From positions 1-33,342 of the forward strand of contig VBJK01000120.1 of the NCBI GenBank assembly GCA_005879655.1: DNA of 33,342 bases, in the 5' to 3' direction. This document shows positions 25,296 to 33,342 of the stretch, piece by piece. The notes beneath the pieces are model-generated. The model did no database searches and was not told where the DNA came from. It saw nothing but the letters and a program-made list of their open reading frames with translations. The position numbers were made by a program, and so were the translations under genes. The DNA comes from Chloroflexota bacterium (GTDB taxonomy: Bacteria > Chloroflexota > Ktedonobacteria > Ktedonobacterales > Ktedonobacteraceae). Each line of letters begins with the position of its first letter. Within the stretch, counting starts at the first letter, position 1.

Positions 25296-27995
25296 TCAAG
25301 AGCCGATGGGGTCTGAGGTGGAAATAGTTCCCAGCCATCGCCTGACTTCATGCGCTTTGCTATGCCCCAGTCTCTCCAGAATCGTAGCACATTCCTCGCC
25401 CAGACGCTGCGCTTCAGTGGCCGCGCCCTGTAGTGCAGCGATGCGAGCTAGCCCATACTGAGCCTGTGCTCTCGCACTAAGGTCCCGCTCCAAGCTACTG
25501 GTAGATTGTAGGACTTTATCAAAAGTAGAGGTCGCCGCCTCCAGATACTGATACTTGAGATGAAGCTCGCCCCAGAGTACATACATTGTATTAGTGAGTC
25601 TCGACTCTCCAAGCTGTTGCACAAGCTCAAAAGATTCATGAAAGTAGCTATTAGCTATACAATATGTCCCCCCTCGTTGCCCAATGGCATAGCCAAGATG
25701 AATTAAGAGCGCTGCGAGCGAATGACGCAAACCTATCTGCTTGGCAAGTTCGACTCCCTCCTGACAATATTTTTCGGCATCTGTATAGTCGCCACGCAAC
25801 TCGCTAAGATCAGCCAGATTCGTGAGCAGTGTGCAGATATGCGCCCGATGACCAATCCGGCGCGCCTGGGCCAGTGCTTCCAGGTAATACGCTTCGGCCT
25901 GGCTATAAGCTCCTTGCTGAACAGCAACGAGACCTAATGTATTCAGGTGAACACACAGCTGCTCTTGATACCCTACCTGCCAGGCTAAGCGCATCCCCTC
26001 CTTACAATATGCTTCAGCCTGAGCATAATTGCCCTGTTCTTGCTCAAGTACACTCAGGGAAGCTAACTGACAACTTACCAGCTCCTGCGATCCCGTTTGC
26101 CGTGCCAGGGCGAGTGCTTCAGCATAATATGCGCCAGACTCGGTGTAGTGTTCCTGGTGACGCAAGACGGTGCCAAGCCCGTTCAGCAAATGACACATGC
26201 GTTCCAGATCATTGAGCAGACGAGCCAGGGATAACCCATCTTCGAGCAAACGCCTGGCCTGAGCATAGTCCCCCCGCTTTCTCCACATGCTGGCAAGCAG
26301 ATAAAGAAAACCACTCTCCAGATCCCGTTGACCCAGCCGTTTAGCCAATCCCAACCCCTGCTGCCCGTAGATCTCTACATGGCAATAGTCGCCAAGCAGG
26401 CCCGCAAAATCTGCTAGGTGGTAGAACACGATTGTGCTCGCTAACTGGTCTTCTAGTTGCAACGTTGCCCGTAACACCTGTTGCAACAATGTGTGAGCCT
26501 GACTATAGAATCCACGCACATGCATAAATGGCACCAGGGCTACCCCCCCTCGTACGAGATCCGGCCACATTTGCAGGCTACTAGCTGCATCTAGCGCCAC
26601 CCAGAGCGTATTTGTCTCTCTCTCTAATACTTCATAGTCCTGCTGATGCTTATCTATATATGCAACCATATAGTGCACTAGCCGTTGCTTCGCCTCAGCG
26701 TTTTCGACTTGCATTTGCGCATAGTTCACAATGGTTCTGTGCAGACAGTAGCGCCCAGGACCATTGCTCTCCAACAGTCCCGCATCCCATAGCTCATCCA
26801 GTATCTCTATTGGCTCCTCACTCACTGCCAGGGCCGCCTCTTCGGTAAAGCTATCCGGCTTGGCTGGAAAGACCGACAAAGCGCATAATGCCCCATGAGC
26901 CGCAGGCGAGAGTCGTTGATCACTTATGGCAATTGCCGCATGGAGAGACAGAGGCACATCCAGAGGAAGGCTGGATGAAGCTCCTCTAACAGAGCTTACC
27001 TTGATGCACCCCATAGCTTGATGTAATTGCGCCAACGCACGCCGGATCCGGTGTGGTTGACCAGCTAGGAAGTGAGCCGCTAGATATTTGCCCATTAGCA
27101 TTAGGGCCAGCGGCAAACCACTCGCCTCACGCACTAGAGCACGCGCTTCCTCAAGCTCGTGTTGCACCAATTGGGGCACAAAGCGCGCAAGCAGTACCAG
27201 GCCATTCTCTTCGGCCAGCTCATGTATGGTCATGGCTCTCTCCTGCGCAAAGGCAAAGGCCACTTGTGGTTGGCGTGTTGTCAATAGATAGGAGCATTGT
27301 ATTCCTCCTACCTGTAATGCCAGAGCATCATTGATACTCCAAGCATCATCAATGATCAGTAACATACAGCGCTGTCCGATAGTAGCCTGTAACGCCCGCC
27401 TCCAATCCTGCGGACTATTTGCGTTTTCTACTTCATTAGGCGTAATGCCTAAGAGTTTGCCCCAACGCACAAGCAAACCGAGTATATCGGGCTGTGGCCC
27501 TAAACCAGCCCATAAGATCCCATCCTGAAAGCGAGCTTGCGCCTGTGGATCGGTTGCCAAAGCCCCGGCCAGGGCCGTTTTCCCAATGCCGGGCAACCCA
27601 TAGAGTGCCAACCTCCCTTTCTCCAAGAGCTGTTGCTTTGCCCGCTGTAACACATACTCACGCCCCAACAAACTACTGGCACTTCCCAGAGCTTCCGGTA
27701 TGGTTGGGTCAAGGAGTGGAGAGGACAAAGGCAAAGATACCCGTGCAGGATGTTGAGCAGGAACAGTCTCTTCGGGTGCAGAACTCTCCTCTGCTTCGCT
27801 CTCCGGCAGTAAACGTAACTGACGGGCATCTTTGCCAAAAAGCCGACAAAGCTGTTCTCGATAGTAGGGGTAGGGCAGCGTTTGCCCTTGTTCCCAACGG
27901 GATACCGTGCGCACAGTCGTATTTACTGCCTCGGCTACTTTGGCCTGCGACCATCCTCGTAGCTCCCGTTCAACTTTTAATGGATGTTCCTTCAT
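25296..27995 (-). CDS. XRE-type HTH, NB-ARC ATPase, TPR regulator (STAND family)
   Basis: 899 residues from the ATG at 27995, behind a GGGGGG ribosome site; earlier codons in frame do not resemble the family. Residues 8-48 are a DNA-binding HTH (WSQAKVAEAVNTTVRTVSRW). The NB-ARC ATPase has Walker A GLPGIGKT (133-140), Walker B LLIIDDAW (212-219), an LLTTR sensor and GLPLAL (293-298). From about 500 to 890 there are roughly nine 40-residue TPR units, such as GNYAQAEAYCKEGM. Such proteins bind a ligand or partner with the TPR end and switch on nucleotide exchange to control transcription. Its stop is 190 bases from the mbtH start on the same strand, so it is a likely pathway-specific regulator. 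Confidence 0.93.
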   Translation of the reverse strand: MKEHPLKVERELRGWSQAKVAEAVNTTVRTVSRWEQGQTLPYPYYREQLCRLFGKDARQLRLLPESEAEESSAPEETVPAQHPARVSLPLSSPLLDPTIPEALGSASSLLGREYVLQRAKQQLLEKGRLALYGLPGIGKTALAGALATDPQAQARFQDGILWAGLGPQPDILGLLVRWGKLLGITPNEVENANSPQDWRRALQATIGQRCMLLIIDDAWSINDALALQVGGIQCSYLLTTRQPQVAFAFAQERAMTIHELAEENGLVLLARFVPQLVQHELEEARALVREASGLPLALMLMGKYLAAHFLAGQPHRIRRALAQLHQAMGCIKVSSVRGASSSLPLDVPLSLHAAIAISDQRLSPAAHGALCALSVFPAKPDSFTEEAALAVSEEPIEILDELWDAGLLESNGPGRYCLHRTIVNYAQMQVENAEAKQRLVHYMVAYIDKHQQDYEVLERETNTLWVALDAASSLQMWPDLVRGGVALVPFMHVRGFYSQAHTLLQQVLRATLQLEDQLASTIVFYHLADFAGLLGDYCHVEIYGQQGLGLAKRLGQRDLESGFLYLLASMWRKRGDYAQARRLLEDGLSLARLLNDLERMCHLLNGLGTVLRHQEHYTESGAYYAEALALARQTGSQELVSCQLASLSVLEQEQGNYAQAEAYCKEGMRLAWQVGYQEQLCVHLNTLGLVAVQQGAYSQAEAYYLEALAQARRIGHRAHICTLLTNLADLSELRGDYTDAEKYCQEGVELAKQIGLRHSLAALLIHLGYAIGQRGGTYCIANSYFHESFELVQQLGESRLTNTMYVLWGELHLKYQYLEAATSTFDKVLQSTSSLERDLSARAQAQYGLARIAALQGAATEAQRLGEECATILERLGHSKAHEVRRWLGTISTSDPIGS

Positions 27996-28113
27996 CTCAA
28001 ACACCCCCCTGCTTTTCTTAATTTTGGTGATAAAGATCCGTACGCCGCATGGAGATTCGCTCCATATGCGGTGTATCGTTGGTAGTGCATTATAGCAGAT
28101 CGTCAAGCAGAGA

Positions 28114-28762
28114 TCACCTTATGGGGTCTAGCGGCAGATCCGCCAGAAAGGCGTAGACAGTGCCCTTTTTGCGATGCCCCAGGGATTCAAAGGTCGCACC
28201 ACACTGCTCAGCAAGATATTTCGCTTGGTAGAGCGAACCCCGGCTCGCCGCGATACGCGCCAGTCCATACTGCGCGTGAGCCTCTAGCACGCGACATCCT
28301 TCTGGCATCAATTTCAGCATTTGCATAAAGGCCCGCTCAGCTTTTTGCAGCTCATACCGCTGAAGGTGGAGCTCTCCCCATGCCGCCAACCCCTTGCAAA
28401 TCAACTGCGGATGCCCCAGCTGATACGCTAATAGCAACCCTTCCCGCAAATAGTTTTCGGCTCTCTCTACTTCTCCCTGCTTGGTCGCCAAGACACCGAG
28501 GTGGAGCTGTAAGTCACTGATATAGTTACGATGCCCTAATTTCCGTGCTAGGGCCAACCCTTCTTCATAGCACACCAGCGCTTCCATATCGCGGTCCTGT
28601 TCCATGACCACGTCACCCAGGTTGAGTAAGAGCAAACTGATACGCTCATAGTGTCCTATCTTCCGTGCAAGCGTAAGTCCCTCCCGATACAACTCTTCCG
28701 CATAGAGGTCGTTGCCTTGCCGACCAACGACTACCCCCAGATTGAGCAGTAACAGGCTTATG
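28114..28762 (-). pseudogene. C-terminal TPR part of the second NB-ARC regulator, out of frame
   Basis: From about 28762 the frame reads RERISLLLLNLGVVVGRQG and continues with five TPR-like units ending FLADLPLDPIR, so it is a true C terminus. Its repeats match those of the upstream fragment in phase except at the join. There the ILLLxNLG positions are 49 bases apart instead of 120, so about 71 bases are missing. It has no start of its own. Confidence 0.8.
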
Positions 28763-28765
28763 CGT

Positions 28766-30742
28766 TCACGAATCGGCAACAACCCCCATATTAGAAAGCA
28801 GCAGACAGATCTGTTCTCTGCTGCCTGTCTTCTGCGCCAGCGCCAGCCCCTCCTGGTAGAATGTGAGAGCCTGGGCATACGCTCCTTGCTCGGTTGCTAC
28901 CACACCCAGGTTCATGAGCAGGAGACTTCTGAGAGCATCATACCCGAACAGCGATGCCAGCGTTAGTGCTTCCCGATAATCTTTCTGAGCTTGCGCATAG
29001 TCGCCTCGCTTTTTAGCGAGCACTCCCAGGTTTTTGAGCAGGATGATAATCTGTTCCGTCATGCCTTGCGCTCGCGCCAGTACCAATCCTTCCTGATAGA
29101 GGGCCTCCGTCCGAGTATAGTCTCCCTGTTCTTGCGCAATGACACCTAGTCGCGTGAGCAGCGTAACGGCTAATGCCTCATTGCGCGTCTCGTACGCCAG
29201 CATCAATCCTTCCTGCGCATACTCACGAGACTGGCCATAGTTTCCCTGCGCATGCGCCAATGTACTCAACTGCTCACGCAAGATGATCTCGTCCTGTCGA
29301 TCCCCGGCATGACGAAGTGCTGTGGCAGTTTGCTGTAATAGTTGATCAGCTAGCCTGTACCATCCCCAGCGCAAGAGTAAAGGAGCGAAATGACGCACCC
29401 CACGGATTAGCTCTGCATAGCGCCTTCCCTCCCAAGCATAGTGCAGTGCCGCTAGAATGATAGCGCTCTCCTGTTCGAGAACTTCTGCATCAACCGCATG
29501 CGCCTCCACAAAATCTACGCCATACATAATCAAGCGCGCGGTCGCTGCTGGTTCAGCACCGAGCAAGCGAGCATAATCGATAATGAGGGGATGTATGAGG
29601 TAATATCCAGCACGAGCCTGTTCCAATAATCCGGCATCACACAACATCTGGATTATTTCCACTGATGCCTCGGTAACGGCAAGCACCGCATTGTGCGATA
29701 ACAGCTTCGGTTTGGCAGGAAAGACCGACAGAGCACGTAATGCCTTCTGTGCAGATTCTGATAAGTAAAAGTAGCTTAGAGCTATTACCGACTCGATAGA
29801 TACTTCTGCTCTTTCCGGCTGAGAAGACGACCACTCACATGATCCTTGAGGGACCTGCAAGTGCAGCCGTTGCTTGCTATTCTGGAGGTACGCCAACGCA
29901 GAGCGCAGACGACGCGGTTGGTGCGTGAGGGCCTGACCACCTAAATACTTACTCATCAGGGTAAGGGCAAGCGGTAGTCCACCAACGGCACGCACAAGAT
30001 CCCAGACGGTTTCCCGCTCATATTCCATCAATTGTGGTGCAAAACGCGTGAGTACCTGTACCCCGGCTACGTCCTCCAATTCGGGAATAAGAAAGGCATT
30101 CTCTCCTGCAAAATGTGCCGCAATGTGCTCAAAACGTGTGGTCAGGATACAGGCGCATGCAGGCCCACCTATATCTAACATTTTTACCACATCTGCTTGC
30201 CATGCATCGTCAATCACTAACAACAACCGCCGCTCTTCTAACGTTTCGCGCAAGGCTTGCGGCCAAGTCTCCTGAAACTCAGGAAAGGCTACCTGCGGCA
30301 ACGAAATTCCCAATACTGTTCCCCAGCGGCGCAGCTCGGCCAGCAGATGGGCATGTAATCCCAGCCCAGCCCACAAGATACCATCACAAAAGCGAGCACG
30401 TATCTTTGCGCTATGAGTCAGAGCAATGGCCAGGGCTGTTTTGCCCACACCAGGTAAACCATGCATAGCAATACGCTGCGTATCGAGGATACGTTCCTCT
30501 AGTTGTTGCAGCAATAGATCACGCCCCAGCAGCCCATCTTTGTCCGCAAAAGGAGGCGGCAGAAAGGGATCATAGACTGCTGCATTCCCCCCCGGCAGTG
30601 GACACGTGTCAGACGAGGAGACAGGCAATGCAGAGGCAGTGTGGGGAAGCAACAGAAAGGCAAAAACTTCATCCTGAGATGGCGCACTCACCTCAACAAT
30701 CTCTTCTAGATTCTGGTCAGTTCTCCTCGGAAATATATCCAC
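28766..30742 (-). CDS. NB-ARC/TPR protein without HTH, truncated by a frame change
   Basis: About 658 residues. The GTG at 30742, behind GGGG, is the preferred start; a TTG at 30766 has no ribosome site and an in-frame stop lies just upstream. NB-ARC: Walker A GLPGVGKT, Walker B LLLVIDDAW, an ILTTR sensor and GLPLALTLMSKYLGG. TPR units follow. It is a close paralogue of the next gene, with identical domain spacing around the ATPase, but residues equivalent to the HTH are absent. The N terminus instead starts with about 80 unrelated residues. It breaks after LLLSNMGVVADS. Without HTH it may act through protein contacts or be decaying. Confidence 0.88.
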   Translation of the reverse strand: MDIFPRRTDQNLEEIVEVSAPSQDEVFAFLLLPHTASALPVSSSDTCPLPGGNAAVYDPFLPPPFADKDGLLGRDLLLQQLEERILDTQRIAMHGLPGVGKTALAIALTHSAKIRARFCDGILWAGLGLHAHLLAELRRWGTVLGISLPQVAFPEFQETWPQALRETLEERRLLLVIDDAWQADVVKMLDIGGPACACILTTRFEHIAAHFAGENAFLIPELEDVAGVQVLTRFAPQLMEYERETVWDLVRAVGGLPLALTLMSKYLGGQALTHQPRRLRSALAYLQNSKQRLHLQVPQGSCEWSSSQPERAEVSIESVIALSYFYLSESAQKALRALSVFPAKPKLLSHNAVLAVTEASVEIIQMLCDAGLLEQARAGYYLIHPLIIDYARLLGAEPAATARLIMYGVDFVEAHAVDAEVLEQESAIILAALHYAWEGRRYAELIRGVRHFAPLLLRWGWYRLADQLLQQTATALRHAGDRQDEIILREQLSTLAHAQGNYGQSREYAQEGLMLAYETRNEALAVTLLTRLGVIAQEQGDYTRTEALYQEGLVLARAQGMTEQIIILLKNLGVLAKKRGDYAQAQKDYREALTLASLFGYDALRSLLLMNLGVVATEQGAYAQALTFYQEGLALAQKTGSREQICLLLSNMGVVADS

Positions 30743-31032
30743 GTATATTACCCCATTCGCTATCAAAGACTATACTCAGTATATCACATAATTTGCTATC
30801 AGTCCCTCCCCATCCTGAAATGACTCATTTCCCCTCTCAATTATAAGGAAAAAGGGGTTCAATATCACCTGACGCAGCTATTCGCTACTAGCCATCCCCA
30901 GTGCTAGTAGAGCCTTCACACCATGTTACATCCCTGTCTTGATCCGTCCGCTTGTTCGCTACCCACAACATAGTAACCTGTCGGATTTCAATAACCATGT
31001 AATTTACCCCTTTTGCATCTTTTCAATCTTTT

Positions 31033-31052
31033 GCAGTGAAAAACTGCTTTTT
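31033..31052 (+). terminator. Small hairpin with U run
   Basis: GCAGT, loop GAAAA, ACTGC, then TTTTT at 31048-31052. It looks like a minimal rho-independent terminator on the plus strand, immediately before the large inverted repeat. No plus-strand gene ends upstream, so it may end an unseen transcript. Confidence 0.35.
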
Positions 31053-31055
31053 ACT

Positions 31056-31237
31056 CTGAAAAGAGTATGCCTTGTTGTGAGCATGAGCACAATGACAGCA
31101 ATCTGACAAGCAGCAGACAACTAGAGCTTGTCTTAAGACAATATTATGGAGGTGAGGAGACTACATCTAAGTTGTCTACTGCTTGTCAGATTGCTGTCAT
31201 TGTGCTCATGCTCACAACAAGGCATACTCTTTTTCAG
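31056..31237. repeat. Large inverted repeat with 67-base arms
   Basis: The left arm 31056-31122 and right arm 31170-31237 are reverse complements with one mismatch and a one-base bulge, around a 47-base spacer. The spacer contains the 14-base palindrome TTGTCTTAAGACAA (31128-31141) and a GGAGGTGAGGAG stretch (31148-31159) that resembles a strong ribosome site. The arms start inside CTGAAAA and end at the mirror sequence. It occupies the gap before the receiver gene. A transcript would fold into a very stable rod. The rest of the gap 30767-31302 is AT-rich, and no gene is supported there. Confidence 0.9.
31115..31133. promoter_or_regulatory. Copy of the NRPS promoter motif at the inner edge of the left arm
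   Basis: AGACAACTAGAGCTTGTCT overlaps the end of the left arm and the spacer. Compared with 25196-25215 it differs by one missing base and a couple of centre substitutions, and it keeps both AGACAA and TTGTCT arms. It may be a regulator binding site for the receiver gene. Confidence 0.35.
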
Positions 31238-31302
31238 AAGGAAAACTTTCTTAGATCCTTGTCATCATCAATCATCCTGCTAGTAGATTAGGAGTGGAAG
31301 TT

Positions 31303-31761
31303 ATGGAACTGTGCCTGGCTTCTTCTTTAGCTATGCGTATAGTGAGAGAAAAGCAACCACGCTCTTTCTCTACACGCCTTGTGCTCATCGTAGAGGAACA
31401 CCCTGACATTGTCGATATGCTCCAGTGGACATTGAAGTTAGAAGGCTATGAGTCGATAGTAGCTCAGGGCCAAGACTGGATAGATCAGATGATTATTAGC
31501 GGAAACAATTTCTTTGCTATTTTACTCGATCTCAGCAAAGAAGCATGGCTCAATAGAGCTATTATCATTCAACAATTAGAACAACGCTGGAGTTCCCTTC
31601 ATCCCGGCAAACCTCCACTGGTCGTACTTACCACATTCGTAAATACTGATAAATATACCCATGGCTATCCCCTCGTCCATAAGCCGTTCCATATTAGCGA
31701 TCTGCGTGCTAAAGTTAAGTTGGCTGCTGCTTATTTTTCGGAGGAGACTGTGGACTTATAG
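31303..31761 (+). CDS. Stand-alone response-regulator receiver protein
   Basis: 152 residues from the ATG at 31303, preceded by GGAG (31291-31294). The receiver domain is at about 26-140: LVLIVEEHPDIVDMLQWTL (the acid pair is EE rather than DD), the phosphate-accepting Asp in ILLDLS, Thr in VVLTTF, and Lys in VHKPFHISDL. No output domain or DNA-binding domain follows, so it would act by protein contact. No histidine kinase is in the window. It is transcribed away from the NRPS/NB-ARC genes, with the inverted repeat directly upstream. Confidence 0.85.
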   Translation: MELCLASSLAMRIVREKQPRSFSTRLVLIVEEHPDIVDMLQWTLKLEGYESIVAQGQDWIDQMIISGNNFFAILLDLSKEAWLNRAIIIQQLEQRWSSLHPGKPPLVVLTTFVNTDKYTHGYPLVHKPFHISDLRAKVKLAAAYFSEETVDL

Positions 31762-31785
31762 GTCTTACCCCTACGCCACGCCACC

Positions 31786-31875
31786 ATGGCCAAAACGTTT
31801 GCTCGTGAGTTAATCGAGCTTCAGGAAGCTGTATCTTATGCTATACTGGAGACACGTGGTCGCAATGATGCCTAG
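31786..31875 (+). other. Short open frame ended by the MITE-like element
   Basis: A 29-residue frame, opening MAKTFARELIELQEAVSYAI, is helical and protein-like but has no clear ribosome site. Its TAG stop is the CTAG of the MITE-like element. It may be the 5' remnant of a gene interrupted by the element. Confidence 0.3.
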
Positions 31876-31993
31876 TGCAAAAACAAAAGAGCTGATAGGG
31901 ATTGGGGGTGGCATTTGGCTAAGCCACCCTGGCGGGGTTTAGGGTGTCCCCAAATGCTTCCGTTCCCCAAAACGTTTTGGGATTCTGCACTAG
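31872..31993 (+). mobile_element. MITE-like element, copy 2 (122 bases)
   Basis: It has the same order as the copy at 15075-15197: CTAGTGCAAAAAC at the left, ATAGGGATTGGGGGTGGCAT inside, GGTGTCCCCAAAT, and TTCTGCACTAG at the right. The copies differ mainly in the loop between 31916 and 31940 and around 31955, as expected of old copies of one family. No clear target duplication is seen. Confidence 0.75.
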
Positions 31994-32075
31994 AGAAGCC
32001 CTTCACAATGCCGAGCGTCGTCATCATTGCCATGATCAATGTGGGGCATCTGCCACAACTAGCGACAGCTAAGAA

Positions 32076-33025
32076 ATGGAGCACTATCTCCATAGTATCT
32101 CTAGCTCCGCACCAACCACGTCACAATTCACAAGTAACTGGATATTGCTTAGTAGTAAGGAGGCTTCTTTGTCCACCATCGATGCCCAGCAACTCTTCAA
32201 TGAATGTAATGGCAGTGACGACGCTGGCTTTGCCGCCATTCACTCTGCCGTCCACTATTCACCTAACGGCACCCCCTATTTACCAGCACCAGGCGTAGTA
32301 GTACTCAATTTGCTCAATATCTGGATGATCCCACGCCACTAGCAGATGGTGCACAGCTTTGCAAAACTGCTGGCCAACTCTGCTACATGAGCTTTGGCAC
32401 TAAGCGTACGATGAATGCTGAAGCAGAGCGCTATTTTGATAATCTTAAATCTTCAGCTCATGGTTCAGTACTAGAACACGCAAACTACACTCTGCTCTTC
32501 TACGGCGTCTCGCGTAGTCTAACGCACGAGTTAGTACGTCATCGTGCTGGATTCGCATACTCAATGCTGAGTCAACGCTACGTCTCAGGCCGCATGCTAC
32601 GCTTCGTCGAGCGCCCCGAATATCTCACCGACGAGCAACTGCATACACAATTTCTTAGCCGCATCGAGCGAGCCGCCAGCGAGTATGCCACATTGACCAG
32701 CCACTTGCTAGAGCTACAAAAGGAGGGCACGAGTATCCTCAGTGCAGAAGCTCGCACCGACCTACGCAAGAAAGTGCAACAGACCGCCCGTTCAGTACTC
32801 CCTAACGAGACAGAAGCCCCCATCGTTGTCACCGGCAATACGCGTGCCTGGCGTCACTTCATCGAAATGCGCGCTAGCTCCCATGCAGAAGTCGAGATAC
32901 GTACACTCGCAGTACGTGTATTTCTCTGCTTACAGCGCACCGACCCACTGCTCTTCAGTGACTATACACTGGAAAAGCTGGCCGATGGCACCTATGCAGT
33001 AATAACGGCATTCGAGAAAGTTTGA
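32076..33025 (+). pseudogene. thyX: Flavin-dependent thymidylate synthase, frame change near the N terminus
   Basis: Makes dTMP from dUMP using FAD and methylenetetrahydrofolate. From 32387 the protein is well conserved: MSFGTKRTMNAEA, GSVLEHANYT, and the ThyX signature region RHRAGFAYSMLSQRYVSG. LPNETEAPIVVTGNTRAWRHF and SHAEVEIR contribute to the active site. Family-like sequence continues upstream in the same frame (FAQYLDDPTPLADGAQLCKTAGQLC) but has no start codon. The likely N terminus (SPNGTPYLPAPGVVVLN) lies in another frame. The two meet near 32304-32312, where one base (TTT instead of TTTT), or a longer segment, is missing. The ATG at 32387 can start a 212-residue product, but it would lack the N-terminal strand. 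Confidence 0.85.
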
Positions 33026-33041
33026 TTTGTAGCAATGCAAT

Positions 33042-33341
33042 CTATAATGTACAACGATATAAGCACAATCCTGCCGGAGCTGGTTCAGCCGTAGCTTGCA
33101 TCTCGTGCTTCGCCGCCAACCGTGCCGCCGCCGCATCACGAACAGGAAGTAGGGCCTCAAAATAGATTGGCACCCCTTCCTGTTCCGCCTCAAATTCAAA
33201 CTCCGACGCCAATAGACGCGCTCGATTGCATGCCCCCACCAACAAAATACGCCCCACATGTTGCCGTCGATACTGTGGCAACACAGTCCCTTCGCACAGA
33301 AAATGGTAGCCCTGCCCGTCCTGCCTGAACGTGACCAGCGT
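33042..33341 (-). CDS. Unrecognised protein, C-terminal part
   Basis: The frame is open from the window edge to the stop at 33042, about 99 residues, so its start lies outside. Readable segments include GQGYHFLCEGTVLPQYRR, HVGRILLVGACNRARLLAS and GVPIYFEALLPVRDAAA. No motif is recognised. It converges on thyX, with 16 bases between their ends and no obvious terminator. The last 300 bases hold nothing else I can support. Confidence 0.65.
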   Translation of the reverse strand, partial: TLVTFRQDGQGYHFLCEGTVLPQYRRQHVGRILLVGACNRARLLASEFEFEAEQEGVPIYFEALLPVRDAAAARLAAKHEMQATAEPAPAGLCLYRCTL

Positions 33342-33342
33342 A

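Noticed and set aside
27494..28021. A 175-codon plus-strand frame opposite the first NB-ARC regulator
   Set aside because: It is antisense to the HTH and Walker region, is Pro/Gln-rich, and has no ribosome site.
31915..32298. A 127-codon plus-strand frame starting in the second MITE-like element
   Set aside because: It begins inside the element and continues out of frame through the thyX N-terminal region; an artefact of open frame.
1..33342. CRISPR arrays, tRNA or rRNA genes, full transposases
   Set aside because: None seen on reading both strands; the repeats present are isolated palindromes and two MITE-like copies.

Overview
The window comes from a bacterium of roughly 50% GC with ordinary Shine-Dalgarno sites. 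The large XRE/NB-ARC/TPR regulators, short palindromic repeats, a MITE-like element and a ThyX of the 'MSFG' type suggest a filamentous Chloroflexota of the Ktedonobacteria type. That placement is inference from gene content, not a search result.

Layout. (1) 1-9488, plus strand: an aromatic amino-acid block, trpS (5' end cut off by the window), trpE, trpG, trpD, trpC-trpF fusion, trpB, trpA, aroH, aroF. It would carry erythrose-4-phosphate plus PEP through chorismate to tryptophan and charge tRNA-Trp. A strong hairpin separates trpS from trpE, and a palindromic repeat lies across the trpD/trpC junction. (2) 9489-13785: copies of that repeat, then minus-strand genes for a SAM methyltransferase with an HTH/GAF-like regulator, a 620-base gap, and a Gfo/Idh oxidoreductase with a 6-pyruvoyl-tetrahydropterin-synthase-family enzyme. 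(3) 14194-15197: a plus-strand membrane-anchored polysaccharide deacetylase ending in a 123-base MITE-like element. (4) 15364-25215, minus strand: a compact one-module NRPS locus. In transcription order it holds mbtH, two unrecognised small genes, a TauD-like dioxygenase, an NRPS (C-A-PCP-TE), a type II thioesterase and an ABC exporter with a C-terminal FHA domain. A candidate promoter and upstream motif sit before mbtH. (5) 25296-30766, minus strand: two tandem NB-ARC/TPR regulators. (6) 30767-33342: a 67-base-arm inverted repeat, a stand-alone receiver protein, a second copy of the MITE-like element, thyX, and the end of an unrecognised minus-strand gene.

The most unusual feature is a repeated kind of damage. 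trpD, trpB, the NRPS thioesterase domain and the second NB-ARC/TPR regulator each lack about 70-90 bases at one point and lose frame. thyX also changes frame near its N terminus. The missing lengths are my estimates from family conservation. Similar sizes in unrelated genes on both strands point to one cause, either an assembly or consensus artefact or a real deletion process. Read-level checking should come before any claim of tryptophan auxotrophy or a dead NRPS.

Best candidates for new biology: the FHA-fused ABC exporter, the NRPS whose condensation domain lacks HHxxxDG, the two small genes between mbtH and the dioxygenase, and the large inverted repeat that shares a near-identical 20-base motif with the NRPS promoter region.
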